A model generated the notes under the pieces. The model was given only the letters and a program-made list of their open reading frames with translations. It had not been told where the DNA came from and did no database searches. A stretch of DNA of 64,000 bases, taken from assembly GCA_964496505.1 (NCBI GenBank), contig CAZBZV010000015.1, positions 1 to 64,000 of the forward strand, written 5' to 3'. The stretch comes from JAABVY01 sp964496505 (GTDB taxonomy: Bacteria; Zixibacteria; MSB-5A5; JAABVY01). The position numbers and the translations under genes were made by a program. This document shows, piece after piece, positions 17,493-26,838 of this stretch (positions are counted from its first letter, which is position 1; every line of letters starts with the position of its first letter).

Positions 17493-20400
17493 ATGATTAG
17501 TTCTGAAAATGGTAAACCAAAATACACCTTGAATGAAGCCGGCGAGTTTGTAATCGATGATTACAATTCTGCCAAACCGTTTTCCAGCTTTTTTCCGGGA
17601 ATTGCCGGAATAAATGGAATTCCAATGTGGGTCTTTTATGTAAACCGTGGACAGTGTATCAGCGGCATGGGTGTCCAGGATAAAGACCACTCCATCCTCG
17701 AGTTCCTTCCCGCGAATCGTGCATATAATCTCACCGGCAGTCATGGATTCAGAACATTTATAAAGCTTTCAGACAATTATCCGGTCAGGTATTATGAACC
17801 ATTCCAGAATCATTACAGGGACAGTCAATTGTATGCTATCCAGCGAATGATTATCGCGCCGTCTTATTTATCACTCGAGGAAATCAATACATCACTAAAT
17901 CTTAAATTTACTGTAGATTATTTTACTGTTCCCCAGGATCGATATGCCGGTCTAATCAGGACTTTGTGTATTCAAAATATGGGACAAGAAACAGTCAGTC
18001 TGGAAGGACTTGACGGCCTGCCTGTAATAGTCCCGTATGGGGTCGATAATTTCTGCCTGAAAAATATGCGGCGGACTATTGAGGCTTTTGTAGAAGTGTG
18101 CAATTTCAACAATCGCGTGCCCTTTTTTAAGGCGAAAGTGGAACCGTCCGATCGGCCAGATGTCCTGAGAATTACCAGAGGCAATTTTTATCTGGGCTTT
18201 GAGACTGTTGAATCCGGGATAAATATTATTGACCCGATAGTAGACCCAAACAAAATCTTTGAGAGTCAAACGGATTTCAGTTATCCGGAGAGATTTCTTA
18301 CCGCAGCACCTGAAGACATAATCAGGAATCAAAAATTGGAAAATCAACTCCCATGCGCCATGGGCATTTTCACTGCTTCGATTCCGCCAGGAGGAAGCTA
18401 TGCATACTCATCAATAATCGGCCATGCATCCTCACTCGATAAGTTAAATAAGATAATTCCTGATATAGCCCGAAAGGGATATATTGACGCGAAAGCGAAA
18501 GAAAATCTGGAATTAATAGAAACTCTGACCCAAAGCAACCTAATCTGCTCCAATGAGCCTGCGTTGGATCAATATGCCAGACAGAATTTCCTCGATAATA
18601 CAATGAGGGGCGGGTTTCCATTTACATTAGATGCAAGCAAGAACAATGCGACCCTTTATCTGTATTCTCGCAAACACGGCGATATGGAAAGAGACTATAA
18701 TGAATTCAGCCTCATGCCCACTCACTATTCTCAGGGTAACGGAAACTTTCGCGATATTAACCAGAATCGCCGGTCAGATTTATTTTTTAATCCCGATCTC
18801 GGAAAGGACAATATTGAGTACTTCTATAATCTGATCCAGCTTGATGGTTTTAATCCGCTCGTTTTGAAAGAAATCCATTTTGCAGTCAACAATCCCGGTA
18901 AGCTGAAATCTGTTTTAGAAAAATATTTAGAGGATGAATATCTCCAGGCGGTCATAGGCTGGTTAAATAAGCCGTTTACACCCGGTGAGCTTCTGGCATT
19001 TATAAATGAAGGCGCTATTTCTCTGAATGTCGATTCAGATACGTTTATCGGAGAAATTCTTGAACAATGTTACAGGATTGCAGACACCGACTATGGCGAA
19101 AGCTATTGGATCGATCATTGGACCTACAATCTGGACCTGCTTGAAAATTATTTAGCTGTTTATCCGGATAGATTCCCTAATTTACTGTTCGGGGAAAAGG
19201 TATTTTCGTTCTATGACAATCCATATGTCGTACAGCCTCGCAATGAAAAATACGTTCTCTGGAACGGTAAACCAATGCAGCTCGGGGCCGTACTTTTTGA
19301 TGAAGAAAAGGAGGAATGGATCAGGAAACGAAAATCCGATCCTAATCGGGTTCGAACCGAATATGGTCAAGGAGATGTCTATTACACAACCCTGTTCAAT
19401 AAGATACTATGCCTGATAGTTAATAAGCTGTCTTCATTGGATCCCGAGGGTGTCGGTGTGGAAATGGAAGCCGGAAAACCGGGTTGGTATGACGCATTAA
19501 ACGGGTTGCCGGGATTATTCGGTTCAAGCATCAGCGAAACGCTGGAAATCAAACGACATATTTCATTCCTGCTTGAAAAAATCGATGAAGATGACATGAT
19601 TTGCGCTAAGGCATTGATCTTTCAAGAGCTAAAGGCGTTTATGGATGAATTGCATGATATAATGGATCATAATCTATCAGCTTTTGAATATTGGGAAGCC
19701 GCCTCAAGTGCCAGAGAAGGATTCCGTGAGACGACCCGCCTGGGAATAAGTGGAAAAGAGATAACGGTTGAATTAAATAAGATCAAAGATTTCTTAAAAG
19801 CTGCTTTAAGTAAGTTGAATGATGGGATTAAAAAAGCTAAAGATGAGGAAAGCGATACAATATTCACATATTTCCGTTATGAGGTTGTTGATTACAAGAA
19901 GCTGCAAGTCACCGATTCGCGTGGTAATGAGAAGTCTAAATATAATGCGGACGATCTTCCATGTATCAGACCTTTAAAATTTAAACGGATCCCATTGCCG
20001 CTTTTTTTGGAAGGCCCGGTACATTACCTGAGATGTCTTCCCGGAAATGACAGGGCCCTGGAGTTCGCCGCCAACATTAAAGAGAGCGCGCTTTATGATA
20101 AGGCATTAAAGATGTATAAGGTTAATGCCTCATTGAAGGATGAACCGATGGAAATCGGGCGGGCAAGGGTCTTTTCACCGGGATGGCTCGAGAATGAATC
20201 CATCTGGCTTCATATGGAATATAAATACATGCTGGAACTTCTGCGCAACGGGCTCTATAACGAATTTTTCAGAGACTTCAAAGATGTGTTCGTACCATTT
20301 TTTAATCCCGAAGTTTATGGAAGAAGCATCCTGGAAAATTCTTCTTTTATTGTCAGCAGTGCCAATTCCGATCAGTCAATCCATGGGAATGGATTCGTAG

Positions 20401-20819
20401 CTCGCTTGACCGGGGCAACAGCCGAATTCATCCATATACTCTATACAATGCTATTGGGCCTTAAGCCTTTTTGCCTTAATACAAATGGAAAATTACAATT
20501 CTGTCCCAAACCTTCCCTGCCCGGCTGGCTATTCACTCAAGAGAAAAGAAAAATAAAAATATATATAGATAACCAATGGCATGAAATCGATCTGCCCTCC
20601 AAATCCTTCAGCTTTATCTTGTTTGGAAAGATACTCATCACCTACCATAATGAGTCTTTGAAAAATACATTTGGCGAGAATGCAGTACTACCTGCCGGAT
20701 TCAAAATACAAGATTCAAATGGGGATACGAAAACATACAATACAGATACCCTTGGTGCAGAAATGGCAAATAAAATCCGTGAAAGGAAAGTCAACAGAAT
20801 GGATATAGAGCTTCGCTAA
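17493..20819 (+). CDS. GH94/GH149/GH161-like beta-glucan phosphorylase
   Basis: The ATG at 17493 (1108 residues) is chosen because GGAAAGG lies 7 nt upstream; an in-frame ATG at 17397 has no ribosome-binding site. No signal peptide, so cytosolic. The protein resembles the large glycosyltransferase-36-type phosphorylases: an N-terminal beta-sandwich (FRTFIKLSDNYPVRYYEPF), and an (alpha/alpha)6 core with a conserved loop GNGNFRDINQNRRSD whose Asp is the probable general acid. Length near 1100 and the beta-1,3-glucan context fit GH149 or GH161 (beta-1,3-oligoglucan phosphorylases) better than classic cellobiose phosphorylase (about 800 residues). It would convert imported oligoglucans plus phosphate to glucose-1-phosphate, sparing ATP. 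The family assignment needs a profile search. Confidence 0.75.
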   Translation: MISSENGKPKYTLNEAGEFVIDDYNSAKPFSSFFPGIAGINGIPMWVFYVNRGQCISGMGVQDKDHSILEFLPANRAYNLTGSHGFRTFIKLSDNYPVRYYEPFQNHYRDSQLYAIQRMIIAPSYLSLEEINTSLNLKFTVDYFTVPQDRYAGLIRTLCIQNMGQETVSLEGLDGLPVIVPYGVDNFCLKNMRRTIEAFVEVCNFNNRVPFFKAKVEPSDRPDVLRITRGNFYLGFETVESGINIIDPIVDPNKIFESQTDFSYPERFLTAAPEDIIRNQKLENQLPCAMGIFTASIPPGGSYAYSSIIGHASSLDKLNKIIPDIARKGYIDAKAKENLELIETLTQSNLICSNEPALDQYARQNFLDNTMRGGFPFTLDASKNNATLYLYSRKHGDMERDYNEFSLMPTHYSQGNGNFRDINQNRRSDLFFNPDLGKDNIEYFYNLIQLDGFNPLVLKEIHFAVNNPGKLKSVLEKYLEDEYLQAVIGWLNKPFTPGELLAFINEGAISLNVDSDTFIGEILEQCYRIADTDYGESYWIDHWTYNLDLLENYLAVYPDRFPNLLFGEKVFSFYDNPYVVQPRNEKYVLWNGKPMQLGAVLFDEEKEEWIRKRKSDPNRVRTEYGQGDVYYTTLFNKILCLIVNKLSSLDPEGVGVEMEAGKPGWYDALNGLPGLFGSSISETLEIKRHISFLLEKIDEDDMICAKALIFQELKAFMDELHDIMDHNLSAFEYWEAASSAREGFRETTRLGISGKEITVELNKIKDFLKAALSKLNDGIKKAKDEESDTIFTYFRYEVVDYKKLQVTDSRGNEKSKYNADDLPCIRPLKFKRIPLPLFLEGPVHYLRCLPGNDRALEFAANIKESALYDKALKMYKVNASLKDEPMEIGRARVFSPGWLENESIWLHMEYKYMLELLRNGLYNEFFRDFKDVFVPFFNPEVYGRSILENSSFIVSSANSDQSIHGNGFVARLTGATAEFIHILYTMLLGLKPFCLNTNGKLQFCPKPSLPGWLFTQEKRKIKIYIDNQWHEIDLPSKSFSFILFGKILITYHNESLKNTFGENAVLPAGFKIQDSNGDTKTYNTDTLGAEMANKIRERKVNRMDIELR

Positions 20820-20973
20820 TTACAAGGATCCTGGCGGAGATAATCAGGTAGAAATATGACTGACTAAATTTATCGCACATTAAAACACCTCTGCGGTGAT
20901 TATTGACAGTCCGTACTACCGGTTGGCTTTAAATAATTTCATGATTTGGCCGATGATATGAAAGGAAATCTGG

Positions 20974-22098
20974 ATGAAAACATCTACACAACAATCAGTA
21001 TGCGTTGCAACCTTTGCAATTGCATTGATGTTATTTTCATGTAGCCAAAATGAATCGAAAACCGATCAGGATGATTTTCAGTCAGTCATGACAAAACTAA
21101 GAACAGAACTGGAATCAGGCCTTCCACAGCAGAGGGAAGAGCCATTTGAACTGCGATCTTTTGAGCCGTATATTGGTGATAATTGGATCGGGGATGCGGT
21201 TGCATACGGCTGTTATCGAGCCGGTCAGGCACCAGGACAGAAAGGCCCAAGCGATGCTGAACTGCTTGAAGATTTGAAAATCATAGCCGGGCACTGGAAT
21301 CTTATCAGGGTCTATGGTGCGGACCCTGATACCGAGCGCATTCTTCGTCTGATTCAATCCCACAATCTGCCTATAAAAGTAATTCAAGGTATCTGGCTGG
21401 CTCCAGAGGAAAATGATCCGGAACAAAGAGAGGACAATGTAGGCCAGATTATGTTGGGAATCGAACTGGCGGAATCATATCCCGACATCTTAATCGCCAT
21501 CAGTGTCGCAAATGAAACCCAGGTGTTCTGGTCAGCACACAAAATGAATCCCGAAAATCTTATTCGCTATATCCGTGCCGTAAGAAACAATGTCGCTGTA
21601 CCGGTGACGACGGCTGATGACTATCTTTACTGGAACAAACCTGAAAGCAAGCAAGTGGCCGATGAAATTGATTTTGTCTTCACTCATATACATCCCCTTT
21701 GGAACGGAAAAACGCTGGATGAGGCCGTTAACTGGACCGATGAGATTTATAATGAGCTCCAGGCAATTCACCCCGACCATATGATTGTTATTGGAGAAAC
21801 AGGCTGGGCAACTAATTATAATCCCGAAAAAACCGGGCCCGGAGAACAGGCAACGCTTATTAAGGGTGAGGTCGGGATAGATGCGCAGGCTGAGTTTTTG
21901 ATCCAGATGAATCGCTGGGTGGAATCGAATCAGGTTACGACATTTATATTTGAGGCCTTCGATGAACCGTGGAAAGGCGGCGGCGAGAACTCCCCTCCTA
22001 ACGAAATTGAGAAAAACTGGGGTGTTTACAATGAGGACCGCACTCCCAAAGAATCATTGCTCAAGTATCTGGAGTATCATCAGAAAAGCCACGAGTAG
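20974..22098 (+). CDS. GH17-like beta-1,3-glucanase or glucanosyltransferase lipoprotein
   Basis: 374 residues with a lipoprotein signal (LMLFSC). The (beta/alpha)8 fold matches GH17: acid/base E181 in ISVANETQ and nucleophile E275 in IVIGETGWAT, with RVYGAD on an earlier strand and FIFEAFDEPWK near the end. GH17 enzymes cleave or transglycosylate beta-1,3-glucan. AAAGGA precedes the ATG. It closes the third gene set of the glucan locus. As a lipoprotein it should sit in the periplasm or on the outer surface. TTGACA occurs at 20903-20908, but no good -10 follows it. Confidence 0.88.
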   Translation: MKTSTQQSVCVATFAIALMLFSCSQNESKTDQDDFQSVMTKLRTELESGLPQQREEPFELRSFEPYIGDNWIGDAVAYGCYRAGQAPGQKGPSDAELLEDLKIIAGHWNLIRVYGADPDTERILRLIQSHNLPIKVIQGIWLAPEENDPEQREDNVGQIMLGIELAESYPDILIAISVANETQVFWSAHKMNPENLIRYIRAVRNNVAVPVTTADDYLYWNKPESKQVADEIDFVFTHIHPLWNGKTLDEAVNWTDEIYNELQAIHPDHMIVIGETGWATNYNPEKTGPGEQATLIKGEVGIDAQAEFLIQMNRWVESNQVTTFIFEAFDEPWKGGGENSPPNEIEKNWGVYNEDRTPKESLLKYLEYHQKSHE

Positions 22099-22370
22099 GG
22101 TTATTGATAGATACTCAGTCAATCCCCTTCCAGGGACTTTTCTTGCTTATTTTGCAAAGAGATTCCTGATTCCTAATCGGGTTGGATTGAATGATTATTT
22201 TATATAAAGCTGCCGCGATTGTTATCACTTTGGGACCATTTTAATTCGAAGCACCTTAAAACAACTTAAAAGAAATAAAAAGCACTTAATCCGCAACTCA
22301 TTGAAAAATCAGCACTTATTCAGTAATTAATTGCATATTAACAAGTTGCGAAAACAGGCCGGCGGGGAAG

Positions 22371-22416
22371 GGTGGTTCTCAGCCATCAAACCGGGGTTCG
22401 ATTCCCCGCAAACTCA
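22371..22416 (+). other. tRNA-like 3' half (anticodon arm and T-arm, no acceptor partner)
   Basis: GGTGG-TTCTCAG-CCATC forms a 5-bp stem with a 7-nt loop carrying CTC at the anticodon position. After a 4-nt spacer, CGGGG-TTCGATT-CCCCG forms a canonical T-arm, followed by CAAACTCA where a 3' acceptor strand would be. No complementary 5' acceptor strand or D-arm can be found upstream, and there is no encoded CCA. It looks like a tRNA-derived fragment such as a decayed gene or an integration remnant. CCGCAACTCATT at 22291-22302 nearly repeats CCGCAAACTCATT at 22406-22418. The rest of the 330-bp gap (22099-22428) is AT-rich without a clear gene. Confidence 0.45.
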
Positions 22417-22428
22417 TTTCCCGGTTTA

Positions 22429-23175
22429 TCAACCGGGATGAGCTACTTTCTCCTTTTTTTGCGAATAGTCATCCTCGAAATTATCGAGCAGATATAGTGT
22501 TTTGTAGGTATTCCAGCTTTGGCGGATTATCGGCGTGGGCTCTTTTCGATGCTTCCAGACATAATAACGGGTTTTTGGATCGGCCGGGCTTCCGGAGCCG
22601 AAATCTCCGTAAAGCTTACGATACCTGTCGTATTGGCGATCCGAGGCGGCACGGGCAAGGATTGAGGCTGCTCCGACAATCGTATGGTTTTCATCCGCCC
22701 TGTGTTCGGGAATGATCTCAAACCGTCGGTGAAGGCGTTTGGGAATCAGAAGCTTATTTTTTTGAAGAAGAGGGATCATGCTTGAATCGGTCAGTTTTTC
22801 CAGCCTCTGGAAAAACAGTTCCCGTGAGACCTCCCAGTTATCGACAATCACCTCTGCGAAAATGTGATTTCGATATAGATTTTTCAGTATCTTTAAAAAT
22901 GCAACCATCTCCCATGAATTAAGATTGAAAGATTTATTGTCAATTTCGGAGGGCGGTATTTGCCTCACTGAAAACGCTTTGGCTGTTTTTTTGATAAGAG
23001 GTTCAAGATCATCGCGCTTTTTGCGGGTCAAGAGCTTGCTGTCCTTAATTCCGGACTTATGCCATAATGCTATTAAGCTTTCATCGGCCACTACTCCTGC
23101 GATGAAGATGCTTCCGATACAGGGACATTTGGTGGCATCATCAATACCGGCAATAAGTCTCTTCATATTATCCAT
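22429..23175 (-). CDS. rnhB: RNase HII-like protein with degenerate active-site motif
   Basis: 248 residues aligning over the full RNase HII fold: GID at 10-12, KDSKLLTRKKRDDL, VIVDNWE (D112), HRADENHTIVGAASILA (D161) and GSGSPADPKTRYYV. RNase HII removes ribonucleotides and RNA from DNA hybrids. The usual GxDEAGRGP motif is here GIDDATKCP: the second catalytic residue is Asp instead of Glu (D13), and the ribose-reading GRG is replaced by TKC. An extra segment of about 20 residues separates D112 and D161 compared with standard enzymes. It may be a divergent active enzyme or one with altered specificity. A 7-bp hairpin spans its stop codon. Start could be either of two close ATGs (23175 or 23166). 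Confidence 0.75.
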   Translation of the reverse strand: MDNMKRLIAGIDDATKCPCIGSIFIAGVVADESLIALWHKSGIKDSKLLTRKKRDDLEPLIKKTAKAFSVRQIPPSEIDNKSFNLNSWEMVAFLKILKNLYRNHIFAEVIVDNWEVSRELFFQRLEKLTDSSMIPLLQKNKLLIPKRLHRRFEIIPEHRADENHTIVGAASILARAASDRQYDRYRKLYGDFGSGSPADPKTRYYVWKHRKEPTPIIRQSWNTYKTLYLLDNFEDDYSQKKEKVAHPG

Positions 23176-23369
23176 TCAAATCTTCGGTTTTTATGCTTTG
23201 TGCTATTTATATGCTACATTGAGCAATACAGAAAGTTCTCATTAAGGGGATGTATTCATTAATGAATATCAGCCTGCATTTGCTGATGTCTGTTCAATAT
23301 CTGCAGGACAGGCGCTTTTGTCTTTCATAATTCGAGTTGCAAAAATCGCCTTATTTTCGGAAAAAGAAA

Positions 23370-23582
23370 TTATTTATCCTCGGCTCGATATTCCAAAATA
23401 TCTCCCGGCTGGCAATCAAGTGCGGCACAAATTGCATCAAGCGTTGTCAGCCTGATTGCTTTCGCCTTGCCCTGCTTTAGAATCGACAGATTCGACATGG
23501 TGATCCCGACTTTTTCCGACAATTGGTTAAGCCGCATTTTTCTTTTCGCCAGCATAACATCCAGATTAATTATAATCGCCAT
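23370..23582 (-). CDS. Small XRE/Cro-CI family HTH regulator (YozG-like)
   Basis: 70 residues made up almost wholly of a helix-turn-helix: LNQLSEKVGITMSNLSILKQG, ending DAICAALDCQPGDIL. GAGGA precedes the ATG and overlaps the stop of the upstream gene 9 bp away. It is translationally coupled to the DUF2975 membrane protein, a pairing common in bacteria and often presumed regulatory. Its target is unknown; autoregulation of the pair is likely by analogy. Confidence 0.85.
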   Translation of the reverse strand: MAIIINLDVMLAKRKMRLNQLSEKVGITMSNLSILKQGKAKAIRLTTLDAICAALDCQPGDILEYRAEDK

Positions 23583-23591
23583 AGCAAATCC

Positions 23592-24218
23592 TCAAATCGT
23601 TAATTCAGATTCCTGTTTTAATTCATAGCCCTCTTTAAAAGAGGCCCATACAGCATATAGAATTATTGCCGCAAGCAGCATTTTAAAGTCAATCGCGGCA
23701 AGAATGTTGTCGGCGGCCGATTCATTGAATGTGGAAAAATTAACCGTTTCAACCATAAGCTCAACAGGCATAAAGAACGGGATGAGCTGGTAGAATATGA
23801 ATCCACATGCTATATAGGCGCCCACAATTAGTGAGAAATACTTTATTATTTTCAAATTTTGCGGTTTAAAGAATGTCCCGGCATTTATAGATACAATTAA
23901 CCGTTTTATCATGACAAGTGCCAGTATTAGAAGTGAAATATATACGAACCGCTTTATCAGATCATAGGTGAAAATATTGATCTGAACCCGCTGATATATG
24001 TCCGGATTGTGTGCCAGAATATTCTGGTCAAAAAGAATCGCCACATTATCCTGAGGATGATTCCAGGGTACATCCAGTTTTAGAATGCGGATTTCCTCAG
24101 GGCTTGAAATCAGCTCATGGGTTTTTTCAGCTATCTGCGCAACTCCTGTGATTGCAATAAAGAGAATGAAAAGATTGAATATTAGCCTGATCCCGGAAAT
24201 TGTAAATAATTTGGGCAT
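23592..24218 (-). CDS. DUF2975 family membrane protein
   Basis: 208 residues with four hydrophobic segments (about 8-28, 88-108, 125-148 and 185-203) and a soluble loop between the first two. The pattern and its coupling to a small XRE regulator match DUF2975. Function is unknown. GGAG lies before the ATG. The gene is preceded on its promoter side by a very AT-rich 264-bp stretch shared with the divergent TonB receptor gene. Confidence 0.75.
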   Translation of the reverse strand: MPKLFTISGIRLIFNLFILFIAITGVAQIAEKTHELISSPEEIRILKLDVPWNHPQDNVAILFDQNILAHNPDIYQRVQINIFTYDLIKRFVYISLLILALVMIKRLIVSINAGTFFKPQNLKIIKYFSLIVGAYIACGFIFYQLIPFFMPVELMVETVNFSTFNESAADNILAAIDFKMLLAAIILYAVWASFKEGYELKQESELTI

Positions 24219-24482
24219 AAATCACTCCTGCTTTTGTTTCTATATATATTATATTATAATATATATTTATCGTTTATCAATAAATTATTTATGATAATAG
24301 TATATTTTATTCAATAATTGCTTGTTGTCTTGTACTAAACTTTCTCTATCTGGATAAAAGCTGAGATTAGAAATGCGGGCAAACAAATCCAAATATATCC
24401 TTAAAATACTGGTTTTAAATGGCCCAAATGCACTTTTTTCGCCATTTTACGGCGGAACTCAAAATGGTTATCCGGAGTTTGA

Positions 24483-26807
24483 TTGAATTACAGTATAGAT
24501 TTTAGATGGCAGAGTTTTTCAGTGAAGATTTCTATTTCTTTTTTAGCATTGATATTAATACTTATTTTGGCTCCAACATCGATAAAGGCCGAAAATCCGG
24601 GAATAGTTCAAGGAACCGTAACGGACATAGCCACTGGCGAAACCCTTCCCGGTGCGGCGGTTTCCCTGATCGGTACAAAAATCGGCGCAGTTACAGATGC
24701 CGATGGGCGTTTTTTTATTCGGAATGTGCCGGCCGGAACCTATTCGGTTCAGGTCTTTTTGATCGGTTACACCGCGATGGTGATGTCCGATATCGTGGTA
24801 AGCCCATCCCGTCCAGCTGAAATTTCGATCGAAATGACCCAGACCACACTCGAATCCGATGAGGAGGTGGTTGTAAGGCCTGATTTCTTCTTGAAGCCTG
24901 TAGATGCCAACCTGAGTGTACAATCGCAATCGAGTGAGGAGATCAGACGTCTTCCCGGCAGTCTTGAAGATGTGGTGCGGGCGACCGCGAATCTTCCCGG
25001 TGTGGCCCAGGTTCAGGCCGGAAGAAATGATCTTATTGTCAGGGGCGGGGCGCCCTCGGAGAATCTGTATCTGGTTGACAATATTGAGCTTTCCAACATC
25101 AACCATTTCGGCACCCAGGGCGCCAGCGGCGGCCCCCTGAGTTTTATAAATCTGGATTTTGTGGAAAATATACGCTTTTATACGGGCGGATTCGGCGTGA
25201 AATACGGTGACAAACTCTCATCTGCGCTCGACATCCGTCTTCGCGATGGCCGTACCGATCGAATCGGCGGTAAGGCCACAATTTCCGCCTCGCAGTTTGG
25301 ATTGAATCTGGAAGGGCCGATTGGAGATAAGGGTAGTTTTCTTTTTTCAGCCAGGCGCAGTTACCTCGATCTGATTTTCAAGGCGGCCGGTTTTGAATTC
25401 GTGCCGGAGTACTGGGATTTCTTCCTGAAAACGAATTATCAGCTCGATCGCAAAAACAGTCTGTCATTTCTGGGAATTGCCGCCCTCGATAATGTTCGCT
25501 TCTTCAACGAGGATTCCGAAGATCTTTATGAGAATTCCCGGCGGCTGGACAGCGACCAGAAGCAGGTTATCGGAGGATTATCCTGGCGGCACCTGATTCC
25601 CGACGGATCGGTGACGATTTCTGCCGGACAGCATTACACCAAATACGATTACCGGCAGAATGACACGCTCTTGAATCCGATTTTTATCAGCGATTCATAT
25701 GAATCGGAGACATATCTTAGTGCCGATGGTGTCTATCTTGCAGGCCCGAATCTGGTGTTGTCATCGGGATTGCAAACGAAGCTATTACTTACAAAAGGCG
25801 ATATATTCCTCGATTCGTTTACATCATCATACGGCGAGATTTTGAGTATAGATGAAAAGCATGATATAACAACCAATAAATCCTCGGGTTATATTCAGCT
25901 CTCAAAGGATTTCAGGAACCTGCGCCTTACCGGAGGCGTCAGAGTTGATTATTTCGGCCTGATTGATAAACACTGGACAGTTGCCCCTCGCCTGTCATCA
26001 TCTCTCGGGCTTTCGGAGAGTTTTTTCTTAAACGGCAGTGTAGGGCGCTATTACCAGACGCCGTCAGTTGTGTGGATTGCATCCAACCCGTATAATGAAA
26101 GCTTAAGTTTTGTCGGCAATGATCAGTATATTGGCGGCTTTGAATACCGCATACGGGATGATACGAGGATTACCGTAGAGGGCTATTACAAGCGCTATTT
26201 TAATGTTCCGGCCAGCATTCAGCAGGAATACATCGTGATGTCCAATTCAGGTGGAGGTTTTGGGGGAGCTGAGGAGAGCTTTACCTCATTTGGAATCGAT
26301 TCTCTGCAAAGCGAGGGCAAAGGGCGTTCCTATGGTATGGAGATTTTCGCAGAGAAGAAGCTTTCGGAGATACCATGTTACGGCACTATTAGCCTGAGCT
26401 TCGGCAAGTCAGAATATGCCGGAATTGACGGTGTCTGGCGGGATGGAAGCTATGACCAGACATTCATAGGTAACTTAAGCGGAGGATATATCTTCAATCA
26501 GAGCTGGGAGATCGCTACCAGGTTTCGGATTGCCACAGGACGGCCCTATACGCCCTATGATTACGGGGGAAATCAGGATCCCGATTTATACAATTCCAGG
26601 CGCGTTGTTGCCAATCACAGCCTTGATTTTCGCGTGGACAAGCGCTGGTTTTTCAAAGGCTGGACTTTGATCACATACCTCGATATAGAAAATATCTACA
26701 ACCGCAAGGCTCGCCAGGTGCCGCGTTATAATGCCCGTGAAGGGGAAATTGAGACAATCAATGAGATTGGAATTTTCCCGACTCTCGGGATAAGCGCCGA
26801 GTTTTAG
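24483..26807 (+). CDS. TonB-dependent receptor with carboxypeptidase-regulatory-like N-terminal domain
   Basis: 774 residues starting at TTG (GGAG at 24474-24477). A signal peptide (about 14-36) is followed by a CarboxypepD_reg-like domain (about 40-125, GTVTDIATGETLPGAAVSL), a plug domain (about 145-250, LIVRGGAPSENLYLVDNIEL) and a 22-strand-type barrel ending in ISAEF with the terminal Phe typical of BAM substrates. It imports a siderophore, vitamin or oligomer across the outer membrane using TonB energy. No SusD partner is adjacent, so a glycan role is not implied. No TonB box could be picked with certainty. It lies upstream of the metallopeptidase-barrel gene with a 173-bp gap. Confidence 0.88.
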   Translation: MNYSIDFRWQSFSVKISISFLALILILILAPTSIKAENPGIVQGTVTDIATGETLPGAAVSLIGTKIGAVTDADGRFFIRNVPAGTYSVQVFLIGYTAMVMSDIVVSPSRPAEISIEMTQTTLESDEEVVVRPDFFLKPVDANLSVQSQSSEEIRRLPGSLEDVVRATANLPGVAQVQAGRNDLIVRGGAPSENLYLVDNIELSNINHFGTQGASGGPLSFINLDFVENIRFYTGGFGVKYGDKLSSALDIRLRDGRTDRIGGKATISASQFGLNLEGPIGDKGSFLFSARRSYLDLIFKAAGFEFVPEYWDFFLKTNYQLDRKNSLSFLGIAALDNVRFFNEDSEDLYENSRRLDSDQKQVIGGLSWRHLIPDGSVTISAGQHYTKYDYRQNDTLLNPIFISDSYESETYLSADGVYLAGPNLVLSSGLQTKLLLTKGDIFLDSFTSSYGEILSIDEKHDITTNKSSGYIQLSKDFRNLRLTGGVRVDYFGLIDKHWTVAPRLSSSLGLSESFFLNGSVGRYYQTPSVVWIASNPYNESLSFVGNDQYIGGFEYRIRDDTRITVEGYYKRYFNVPASIQQEYIVMSNSGGGFGGAEESFTSFGIDSLQSEGKGRSYGMEIFAEKKLSEIPCYGTISLSFGKSEYAGIDGVWRDGSYDQTFIGNLSGGYIFNQSWEIATRFRIATGRPYTPYDYGGNQDPDLYNSRRVVANHSLDFRVDKRWFFKGWTLITYLDIENIYNRKARQVPRYNAREGEIETINEIGIFPTLGISAEF

Positions 26808-26838
26808 CGCAATAGAAACTATTATTTTCCTCATCCTG

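Noticed and set aside
22371..22416. A complete functional tRNA-Glu
   Set aside because: The 5' acceptor strand and D-arm cannot be found, so only a tRNA-like 3' half is reported.
22099..22428. tmRNA 3' end
   Set aside because: The T-arm resembles one, but no tmRNA 5' GGGG...GGTTTCGAC sequence or tag reading frame is present upstream.
24483..26807. TonB receptor as the SusC of the glucan locus
   Set aside because: It is separated by the tRNA-like fragment, rnhB and a regulator pair, has no SusD beside it, and lacks the operator seen at the glucan operons.
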